A DNA stretch of 64,000 bases from Roseiarcus sp963741405. GTDB lineage: Bacteria; Pseudomonadota; Alphaproteobacteria; Rhizobiales; Beijerinckiaceae. Below, one piece after another: positions 57,389 through 64,000 of the stretch. The notes beneath the pieces were generated by a model. That model was not told the DNA's origin and ran no database searches. It saw only the letters and a program-made list of their open reading frames with translations. Position 1 is the first letter of the stretch. Every line of letters starts with the position of its first letter. The DNA lies in the NCBI GenBank assembly GCA_963741405.1, contig CAVUHX010000014.1:81930-145929 (forward strand). Direction: 5' to 3'. The position numbers were made by a program, and so were the translations under genes.

Positions 57389-60001
57389 ATGTTCGGCCGC
57401 GCGCGAGTCTTCGTTTTTGGCGCCATTTTGGCCTGCCTCGCGGGATGCCAAACCACCACAGCCAAGGATGTGGCCGCAACTCATAGTAAGATCGAAGGTT
57501 CAGACCTCACTCGCGTCGAGGCCGAAGCCAGAAGTCGTCGAATTAGCGAGGTTCGGTACGACCTGACTGTCGATCTGGATGAAAAGAGTCCGACGTATTC
57601 CGGCAAGATCCGGATCGATTTCGACCTGCTCGACAACGATTCGGCGGTCAGACTGGATTTTTTTGAAGGCAAGGTTTCGTCCATCACATTGAACAATCAA
57701 ACGATGGAACTCTCCGCCAAGAAGGATTATTGGATCGATCTGCCGGCCAGCGCTTTAATAAAATCGAGTCACAATTCGGTCACTATCGAGTACACGCAAG
57801 AGTATTCGACGCAGGGGCAAGGCCTCTATCGGTACGTCGACCCCGAAACGAAAGAGATTTTTCTCTACACCCAATTTGAAACTTTTGACGCCAATAAGTT
57901 CATGCCGTGCTTCGACCAGCCTGACATGAGGGCGGTGCTGGCGCTGACGGTGAACGCGCCGGAGCGGTGGCAAGTGATCAGTACGACCCGTGAGATCGAT
58001 GCGAGACCGCTCGCGAACGGCAAAAAACAATGGAGGTTTCCCTCCACTCCCAAGATCGCGACCTACTTGTTTTCACTGCACGCGGGTCCATTCAAGGTTT
58101 GGACGGATCAGTTCGAGGATATTCCGCTGCGTCTGTTTGGGCGTCCGTCGATGGCGAGATACATCGACTCAAAAGAATGGTTCAGCTACACCAAAGAGGG
58201 CCTGAAATTTTACGACGCGTACTTCGACTATCCCTATCCGTTCAAAAAGTACGACCAGGTTATTCTTCCCGAATTCGAGGCGGGCGCAATGGAAAATGTC
58301 GGCGCCGTGACCTTCGACGAGGACGAGTATGTTTCGCGCTCCAAAATGACCCGACGGCAACAGCGCAATTTGGCGTCGACGTTGCTGCACGAAATGGCGC
58401 ACATGTGGTTCGGCGACACTGTGACCATGGCCTGGTGGAATGATTTGTGGCTGAACGAAAGCTTCGCGACGTTCATGGCGGCAATGGCGCTGAAGAATTC
58501 CACCGAATTCAATGAGTCGTGGCAGGATTTTTACTCAGAAAACAAGGCCTGGGGATATTGGGAGGACAGCCTGGTGACCGCGCACCCGATCGAATCGCCG
58601 GTCGGCGGCGTCAAAGACGCCATGTCAACGTTTGACGGCATCACATACGGAAAGGGTGCGAGCGCGCTGAGAGAGCTCTCGGCATACATGACTCCTGAGA
58701 AATTCCAGCTCGGGCTTCAGGACTACATTCGCAAGTACGCTTACAAGAACGCGACTTTGACGGACCTCATCGCAACGCTGCAAACGCAGACCGACCGCGA
58801 CCTTCAGACTTGGGCCGATCGCTGGCTCAGACAGCGCGGCGTCGACGTGCTGAACGCCAAATGGACTTGCGAAAATGGCCGTCTGCATGCCGTCGAGTTG
58901 ACCTCCACGGCATCGGACGGCGCACGCCCCCGTCCGCAGGCGTTGAAATTGGCATTATTCGAACAAGTAGACGGAGGGCTCGGCGAGCCTACCGTGATTC
59001 CGGTCGTGCTCGAGAAACCCACTCAGACCTTACAGGGGGACTGGGCTTGTCCCGGTTTTGTTTACCCGAACTATCAGGATGAAACCTACGCCCTGGTTTC
59101 ACTGGATTCCGTTAGTTTGTCGTTCGCAAAAAAAAATCTCCGAACAGTTTCGGATCCCCTGCTGCGAACTCAGGTCTGGGGCGATTTGTGGCACATGGTG
59201 CGCAGCGCGGAAATGCCTTTGAACGAGTACGTTCAAGTGCTCGAGGCGAACTTGCCGCAGGAACAGAATGAGATCGTGCTCGAACGCGTCCTCGGTACGA
59301 TTTCTCCGGATCAAAGGGCTGGCGAGATCAACTATCGGCCGCAGGAAGCCAGCGTGATCAATTATTGGCCGCAAGCCGCCGATTTGCAGCGGAAGGCGAG
59401 ACTCGCGTTCATTGGCAAAATGGCAGCGCTGTATTTGAATCGCCTTAACGCCAGCGAACCGGGATCGGACGAGCAAAAATTCTGGTTTGATTCTTACGTC
59501 GGCCTGGCGCAGACACCCGAGACTTTGGCCCGAGTGGCGGAGTGGGCGAAGACTCTCGAAATCGCGCCGGGATTGACGCCGGATTTGGACCGCCGCTGGA
59601 TGATGGTGCGCCAGCTCACCCGTTATGGGCAGAATGACGCTCCGGCGTTGTTCGCTCAATTGAAGACAATCGATGCGTCCGATCGCGGGCAAAAAGGCCG
59701 CCTGGCGATCGAGGCAATTCAGCCAAATTACGAGGTCAAGCAGAAGTGGTTCGAAATCGTCACACAACCGAAGCCGGAGCTGTCCCTGGCCGACGCACGC
59801 TCAGTGCTTGGCTCTCTGTTTCCAATCGAACAGAGCGATATGCTCAAACGCTTTGAAAGCGACTTTTACGAGTATCTCGAACAAAACGGCGCCTCCGAGA
59901 ACGACACATTCGTGGAAGCCGTCGCGGCGGCTGTCGTGCCTCTGAACTGCAACGCGCAGGAACTCGTCGCGTTTGAAGGAATTCCTGCGCCAGCCCAATA
60001 A
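57389..60001 (+). CDS. M1-family metallo-aminopeptidase, lipoprotein
   Basis: An 870-aa protein from ATG 57389. The leader MFGRARVFVFGAILACLAGC ends in a lipobox (LAGC), so it is probably tethered to a membrane facing the periplasm. Exopeptidase motif GAMEN is near residue 300 and the zinc site HEMAHMWFGD near 333 with the downstream Glu in LWLNESFAT. The C-terminal ERAP1_C-like domain covers about 500-870. It should trim N-terminal residues from periplasmic peptides. An in-frame GTG at 57383 is also possible. It is AT-richer than the housekeeping genes and stands alone. Confidence 0.9.
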   Translation: MFGRARVFVFGAILACLAGCQTTTAKDVAATHSKIEGSDLTRVEAEARSRRISEVRYDLTVDLDEKSPTYSGKIRIDFDLLDNDSAVRLDFFEGKVSSITLNNQTMELSAKKDYWIDLPASALIKSSHNSVTIEYTQEYSTQGQGLYRYVDPETKEIFLYTQFETFDANKFMPCFDQPDMRAVLALTVNAPERWQVISTTREIDARPLANGKKQWRFPSTPKIATYLFSLHAGPFKVWTDQFEDIPLRLFGRPSMARYIDSKEWFSYTKEGLKFYDAYFDYPYPFKKYDQVILPEFEAGAMENVGAVTFDEDEYVSRSKMTRRQQRNLASTLLHEMAHMWFGDTVTMAWWNDLWLNESFATFMAAMALKNSTEFNESWQDFYSENKAWGYWEDSLVTAHPIESPVGGVKDAMSTFDGITYGKGASALRELSAYMTPEKFQLGLQDYIRKYAYKNATLTDLIATLQTQTDRDLQTWADRWLRQRGVDVLNAKWTCENGRLHAVELTSTASDGARPRPQALKLALFEQVDGGLGEPTVIPVVLEKPTQTLQGDWACPGFVYPNYQDETYALVSLDSVSLSFAKKNLRTVSDPLLRTQVWGDLWHMVRSAEMPLNEYVQVLEANLPQEQNEIVLERVLGTISPDQRAGEINYRPQEASVINYWPQAADLQRKARLAFIGKMAALYLNRLNASEPGSDEQKFWFDSYVGLAQTPETLARVAEWAKTLEIAPGLTPDLDRRWMMVRQLTRYGQNDAPALFAQLKTIDASDRGQKGRLAIEAIQPNYEVKQKWFEIVTQPKPELSLADARSVLGSLFPIEQSDMLKRFESDFYEYLEQNGASENDTFVEAVAAAVVPLNCNAQELVAFEGIPAPAQ

Positions 60002-60458
60002 ATTGGCCGCGACTGTGGGTAAAGAATTGCGCATAGACCTAGAAGAAGACGAGCGCTGCCAGAATATTCGTGCTGCAAGCGCTCTGTAACCAAAGGGCGG
60101 GCAACGCCGGGGGTCTACGGTGACATGAGCGTATTTCCCTATTTTTCTCCAGGCGTCGCCGCAAGAGGCAGTGAGAAGCGCAAAAGCCGACGTGATCGCA
60201 AGCTCGCAAAGACTGTCAATAAGCTCGTGTCAATGTGAACCCGTTCTCTTGGCCCTTCAAGTCGGCCGGGTCTGCTCGACTCGCCGGACCCGTCGAGGGG
60301 GAGAGTTCGCGGGAATGAAAGTTCCCTGATCGACCGACGCTCCGGCTTCCCGGATCTTAACTGCTCTTCGACAGTGCTCCGAGCCAAGTTTTTGATCGCG
60401 CGCGCAAAATCGCGCTACGCCGCGGGCGTGGCACTACAAAACGAAGGAAGCGCGTAAA
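60002..60458. other. Intergenic region, no gene recognised
   Basis: About 450 bp between the peptidase stop and an IS1634 remnant. No supported gene or RNA; a weak GC-rich inverted pair near 60240-60310 could act in termination. Confidence 0.35.
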
Positions 60459-60815
60459 TCAGGCGGCGGAGATCTGCCGCATTGTCGGCGGCAGGGCGAC
60501 GCCGAGGGCGGAGAGCGCGAGGCTCGCGCCTGGGCGTGGGGCGGAGCGCAGCAGGAAGCGTTTGCCGTCCTGCTCGACCTCGGTCTCGGTGAGCGAGTTG
60601 AGGTCGGCCATCACGGCGGGCCAGGAGGCGCGGGCGCCGCTGTCGACCGCGGCGAGCCGGTCTTCGAGCTCCTTCTTGAGAACGAGCGCGAGAAAGCTGC
60701 AGGCGACGTGGCCGCGGATCGTTTCGTCGAGCTTGTGGTAGATCGGCCGCGTGTCGAGCAGACTTTTGGTCGTGCGAAAGGTTCGCTCGATATCCCATTC
60801 ACGACGCCGCTCATA
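60459..60815 (-). pseudogene. IS1634-family transposase, C-terminal fragment
   Basis: Reads RREWDIERTFRTTKSLLDTR, then YHKLDETIRGHVACSFLALV and DLNSLTETEVEQDGKRFLLR to the stop at 60459. This is the C-terminal catalytic Glu region of IS1634-type (IS4 superfamily) transposases. Everything upstream of about 60815 is unrelated sequence. Confidence 0.8.
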
Positions 60816-60893
60816 AATTGACGAACACCGACAAATCGCCGAGAATCGGGTTTGAAGCGCTGTCCGCCCTGGCGCGTTGGCTTGGATCCCGCG

Positions 60894-61070
60894 ATGAGCG
60901 ATCTGCCGGCGTCGATCTGGACCCTGTTGTCCCCGGAACGACGGGAACGCATAGCGACGCTGCTGGGACAGATGGCCTTGCACCGGATGCGCAGCGCCAC
61001 GGTCGCCACGGAGGCGCCTCATGACGAATGTGGGCCTTGTCCAGCGTCTGCGGCGCGACAATCAGGATGA
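60894..61070 (+). CDS. Small hypothetical protein, possibly mobile-element-linked
   Basis: A 58-aa frame from ATG 60894: MSDLPASIWTLLSPERRERI, then ATLLGQMALHRMRSATVATE. The Leu/Arg helix pattern looks real and similar short proteins are, as far as I recall, found beside mobile elements, but no function is known. Its 3' end runs into a tandem repeat. Confidence 0.4.
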   Translation: MSDLPASIWTLLSPERRERIATLLGQMALHRMRSATVATEAPHDECGPCPASAARQSG

Positions 61071-61097
61071 GAATCGCGCGACAATCAGGATGAGAAT
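61053..61097. repeat. Two 22-bp tandem repeats
   Basis: GCGCGACAATCAGGATGAGAAT at 61053-61074 and again at 61076-61097. Located just before the group II intron and upstream of the IS21-type istA. Multiple short repeats at the ends are typical of IS21 elements, so this may be an IS21 end. Confidence 0.85.
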
Positions 61098-61111
61098 GCG
61101 CCGCCGTGGGG

Positions 61112-63139
61112 GTGACGAAGGGAGGGCGTAGCCCGACCGTGTGTGCCTGGCATGGGCACTGGATTGGAGGTGAAAGTCCTTCGCGGGGCGAGATGGTAGC
61201 AACCGCGAGCCGGAGGCAACTGCACGCAGTCGTCGCCGTCGTGAGACGCCGGCGCTGGCGCCGTGAGGCCGTGTGGGGAAGAAGCCCGAGGCGAACCGCA
61301 GCACCGAACGAAAGGTAATCCCTGAGCAAGCCGGACCGGCCGGGTCAGCGTGTACGGAAACGCGACGCCCGAAATCCATTCGAGGCCAGGACGGTAATGG
61401 GGGCGGGAGCGGCGGGACATCCAGTGAACTTACCCAGGGAGGTCTGCGTGGGTCCGCGCGAGCGGTAGACCCGAAGGAGGCAACGACGACGGGACGACGT
61501 CCACGCAGAAGTCGGATCTCCTCATAGGAGCGAGGAGGCTGGTGAAAGCCAGCGGAGCAAAGGAGGAGATGGATTGAGAAAGAAGGGACCACGACAATTG
61601 AGCTTCGTGTTCGCCGACAGCCCTTCGGGGGGCGGAAAGGATGAGCGTTCGGACGCATCCGAGCAGCGAAGCTTTCTGCTGCACAAAGCGAGGCGCAAGA
61701 AGACGAGCGGTCCCAACGCCAGCGCGGCCGACACCAGTCGGCTGCTCGAAGACGCAGCGACCGAAGCCAATCTGGCCAGGGCGCTGTTGAACGTCGTGCG
61801 CAACAAGGGAGCGCCAGGAGTGGATGGAGAGACGGTCGAAGCGGCGGAGGCGAAAGCCCCGGCTATCATCGCCCGTTTGCGCCGTGATCTGCTGGAGGGA
61901 TGCTATCGGCCCGGCGATGTCCGCCGCGTATGGCTGCCAAAGCCAGGGGGTGGGCAAAGAGGGTTAGGCATTCCAAATATCGTGGATAGGGTGGTTCAGC
62001 AGGCGCTGCTCCAGGTCATGGAGCCGATCTTCGAGCCAACCTTTCACCCCAGCAGTCACGGGTTCCGCCCCAAACGCGGCGCTCATACCGCCATCGCCGA
62101 AGCAACGGGATATCTGAGGGACGGCTATCAAACAGTGGTTGATCTCGACTTGGCCAAATTCTTTGACCGAGTTCATCATCAACGGCTGCTGGCCCGGATC
62201 GCCGAGGGCGTGAAGGACCCACGGATTGTCGCCCTGGTTCGCCTGATGCTGAAAGCGGCGGTGGTCATGCCGGACGGAACGAAGATCACAGTTCAGGAAG
62301 GAACGCCTCAAGGGGGCCCGCTTTCGCCGTTGCTTTCCAATATCGTGCTCAACGAGTTGGACGGCGAACTGGCGAGGCGAGGTCTCCGGTTTGTTCGCTA
62401 TGCCGATGATTGCAATATCTTCGTGCGCAGCGAGCGCGCCGGAAAGCGCGTCATGGCGTCGATTTGGGGATTTCTGGAGACGCGCATGCGGCTTCAGGTC
62501 AACGAGGAGAAGAGTGGCGTGCGTCCGCCCGACGAGGTTCAATTCCTGGGCTTCAGCTTTCGATGCGCGCGAGGGGAGGAAGGCGACCAAGTCGCCGTCT
62601 TTCCCTCCGCCAAAGCAGAGCAACGGCTGAGGACGAAAATGCGGGAGATGACGCCTCCGAACTGGGGGCGATCCATCACATCCTGCATCGAAGGCGTCAG
62701 CCGATACCTGACGGGGTGGATATCGCATTTCCGGCTCTGCACGCCGGAGGCGGTCCAAGGATTGGGCGTTCTCGACGCCCACATTCGCCGCCGCGTCAGG
62801 GCGATCATCGTCCGACAGAGGAAGCGTCCTCGCTTCCTCTTCCGACACCTGAAGGCCAAAGGCGTCAGCGCAAAGGCTGCCGCTAGCTGTGCGTATTGCG
62901 GCAAGGGAGCATGGGTGAAGTCCAACCGCCCCGCAATGCAGAAGGCCTATCCTCCGTCATGGTTCCACGGACGGATGGGCTCGCTCAAAGCGATGTGGAA
63001 AGGTCTCAACCCACCGCAGGTTTCGGCCCAGCTCGTGCTGGAGCTCTGAGATATCGATCCAAAGAGCCGGATGCGAGGCCCGCATGTCCGGTTCTGTGAG
63101 AGGCGCGAAGGAGCAATCCTTCGTGCCTACTCGACAGAC
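61112..63139 (+). mobile_element. Group II intron, apparently complete (about 2.03 kb)
   Basis: The 5' end is placed near 61112 (GTGACGAAGGGAGGGCG), the 3' domain V hairpin at about 63060-63100 (GAGCCGGATGCGAGGCCCGC ... TCCGGTTCTG), and a domain VI-like stem GCGAAGGAGCAATCCTTCGT just before the 3' end near 63135-63139. The flanks are exact inverted copies: CGCCGCCGTGGGGGT at 61099-61113 and its complement at 63140-63154. Exact splice points are inferred. Confidence 0.8.
61574..63049 (+). CDS. ltrA: Group II intron reverse transcriptase/maturase
   Basis: A 491-aa LtrA-type protein. The start is TTG 61574 after a strong AGGAGGAGATGGA. RT domains: RNKGAPGVDGETVEA (RT-1), HPSSHGFRPKRGAHTAIAEA (RT-2a/3), VVDLDLAKFFDRVHHQRLLA (RT-3), GTPQGGPLSPLLSNIVLNEL (RT-4) and FVRYADDCNIFVRS with catalytic YADD near residue 278. 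The GIIM maturase domain is at about 350-440 (SRYLTGWISHFRLC). No HNH endonuclease domain follows. It looks complete and could support splicing and retrohoming. Confidence 0.93.
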   Translation: MRKKGPRQLSFVFADSPSGGGKDERSDASEQRSFLLHKARRKKTSGPNASAADTSRLLEDAATEANLARALLNVVRNKGAPGVDGETVEAAEAKAPAIIARLRRDLLEGCYRPGDVRRVWLPKPGGGQRGLGIPNIVDRVVQQALLQVMEPIFEPTFHPSSHGFRPKRGAHTAIAEATGYLRDGYQTVVDLDLAKFFDRVHHQRLLARIAEGVKDPRIVALVRLMLKAAVVMPDGTKITVQEGTPQGGPLSPLLSNIVLNELDGELARRGLRFVRYADDCNIFVRSERAGKRVMASIWGFLETRMRLQVNEEKSGVRPPDEVQFLGFSFRCARGEEGDQVAVFPSAKAEQRLRTKMREMTPPNWGRSITSCIEGVSRYLTGWISHFRLCTPEAVQGLGVLDAHIRRRVRAIIVRQRKRPRFLFRHLKAKGVSAKAAASCAYCGKGAWVKSNRPAMQKAYPPSWFHGRMGSLKAMWKGLNPPQVSAQLVLEL

Positions 63140-63233
63140 ACCCCCACGGCGGCGGCGAGCGCCCGAGGGGCCTCGTCTGGCGGTACGGCGGCTGGATTAG
63201 GGATCGGCTTTCTCTTTCGAGAGGACCGACTTC

Positions 63234-64000
63234 TTGCCCGGCCGACACGTCACCGATCGTCAGATGAGGCTATTCATGAACTTGCGTCGCTACCACTCGC
63301 CGGCGATTGCCGGCGCGAAGGCCGGATTCAGCACGGCCGCCGCGTACCGCTTCGAGAAAGATCCGCGACTTCCCAGCCAGAAGAAGGCGGGTCGAGAACG
63401 ACGCCGATCCGATCCCTTCGCCGATGTCTGGGACAATGAAGCCGTCCCGATGTTGAAGGCAGCGCCCGGATTGAGACCGATCGCCGTCTTCGAAGAACTC
63501 TGCCGCCGCCATCCAGACCTGGGCGCCGGAACGCGGCGAACCCTCGAGCGCCGCATCCGGGCTTGGCGGGCGGTGAACGGTCCGGATCGGGAGGTCATCT
63601 TTCGTCAGGAGCATCCGCCGGGCCGGATGGGCTTGTCGGACTTCACTGAGGTGGCCGATCTCGGCGTGACCATCGCCGGCCAGATCCTCGATTGCCGCCT
63701 CTATCACTTCCGTCTGCCCTTCTCGGGTTTCGAGCACGCCCACGTCGTGCTCGGCGGCGAAAGCTTCGTCGCGCTAGCCGAGGGGCTACAGAACGCCCTG
63801 TGGGCGCTGGGCGGCGTCCCCGAGCAGCATCGCACCGACAGCCTGTCGGCGGCCTTCCGCAATCTCGACGCCGAAGCGAAGGAGGATCTGACGAAGCGCT
63901 ACGAGGCGTTCTGCGCCCATTACGGCATGACGCCGACCCGCAACAATCTGGGCGTCAGTCACGAGAACGGTTCGATCGAAAGCGCCCACGGCCATCTCAA
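63234..64000 (+). CDS. istA: IS21-family transposase IstA, runs off the window
   Basis: Open from TTG 63234 (or ATG 63264, MRLFMNLRRYHSPAIAGAKA) to the window end, 255 codons. It has an N-terminal HTH (GFSTAAAYRFEKDPRLPSQK), then the DDE core: Asp in GRMGLSDFTEVADLGVTI, Asp in QHRTDSLSAAFRNLDAEAKE and Glu in SHENGSIESAHGHL. This is the order of IS21-type integrase domains. The C-terminal part and the partner istB lie outside. Confidence 0.85.
   Translation, partial: MPGRHVTDRQMRLFMNLRRYHSPAIAGAKAGFSTAAAYRFEKDPRLPSQKKAGRERRRSDPFADVWDNEAVPMLKAAPGLRPIAVFEELCRRHPDLGAGTRRTLERRIRAWRAVNGPDREVIFRQEHPPGRMGLSDFTEVADLGVTIAGQILDCRLYHFRLPFSGFEHAHVVLGGESFVALAEGLQNALWALGGVPEQHRTDSLSAAFRNLDAEAKEDLTKRYEAFCAHYGMTPTRNNLGVSHENGSIESAHGHL

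Noticed and set aside
61053..61097. CRISPR-like repeats
   Set aside because: Only two 22-bp units with a 1-base spacer and no cas genes; better explained as an IS end.

Overview
The window looks like a chromosomal stretch of a GC-rich alphaproteobacterium, most likely in the Hyphomicrobiales. The evidence is the short (442 aa) prolyl-tRNA synthetase without an editing insertion, the thiC-type thiamine locus with a THI-box, the LolC/LolD pair next to proS, Rhizobium NGR234 y4b-type mobile-element pieces and the dispersed palindromic repeats. No rRNA, tRNA or CRISPR array was seen. The genus cannot be fixed from this window.

Layout. 1-7.4 kb: 5' part of sdaA, an Nfu-type Fe-S scaffold gene, a cupin, a broken DUF4160/DUF2442-HTH pair and a four-gene sugar-type ABC importer (binding protein, double ATPase, two permeases). 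8-14.8 kb: an accessory block for the cell envelope, with a frameshifted sedolisin protease, an AT-rich lipoprotein gene, a membrane-anchored unknown, a lipoprotein with an alpha/beta-hydrolase motif, and a multicopper oxidase gene broken by about five frame changes. 15.4-21.1 kb: lolD-lolC, proS, a graveyard of toxin-antitoxin genes (GNAT remnant, HEPN and MNT pseudogenes), trxC and an orphan bufferin (DUF2282) precursor gene.

21.3-42.4 kb is an insertion hot spot in which almost nothing is intact. It holds a serine-recombinase remnant fused to the first 13 codons of a GYD gene, two group II intron fragments, an ISL3 gene split by a 2,606-bp element with clean 5-bp target repeats, a pair of overlapping tyrosine recombinases, two near-identical inverted IS630 copies, IS91/IS4/IS5/IS110 pieces, and an IS630 inside an IS inside a TPR-sulfotransferase gene. 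42.4-54.2 kb returns to housekeeping genes: ada with a truncated 2OG-oxygenase partner, a LysE exporter, mutS, a DUF3095 gene, and a decayed thiamine locus. In that locus a THI-box and intact thiC are followed by a PIN/Phd pair, damaged thiS, a truncated HNH gene, damaged thiE, and thiD carrying an in-frame palindromic repeat; thiO and thiG are absent.

54.2-64 kb: a 5'-truncated exported-protein gene and an IS that cuts both it and a vapC, an intact AbrB-type antitoxin, a DUF2853 gene, an M1 aminopeptidase lipoprotein, an IS1634 remnant, a full-looking group II intron bounded by a 15-bp inverted repeat, and the start of an IS21 istA. The long housekeeping genes (proS, mutS, thiC, lolC, the peptidase) are open, while accessory and mobile genes carry most of the frameshifts. 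This points to real gene decay rather than uniformly poor sequence, though single-base indels should be checked against reads.
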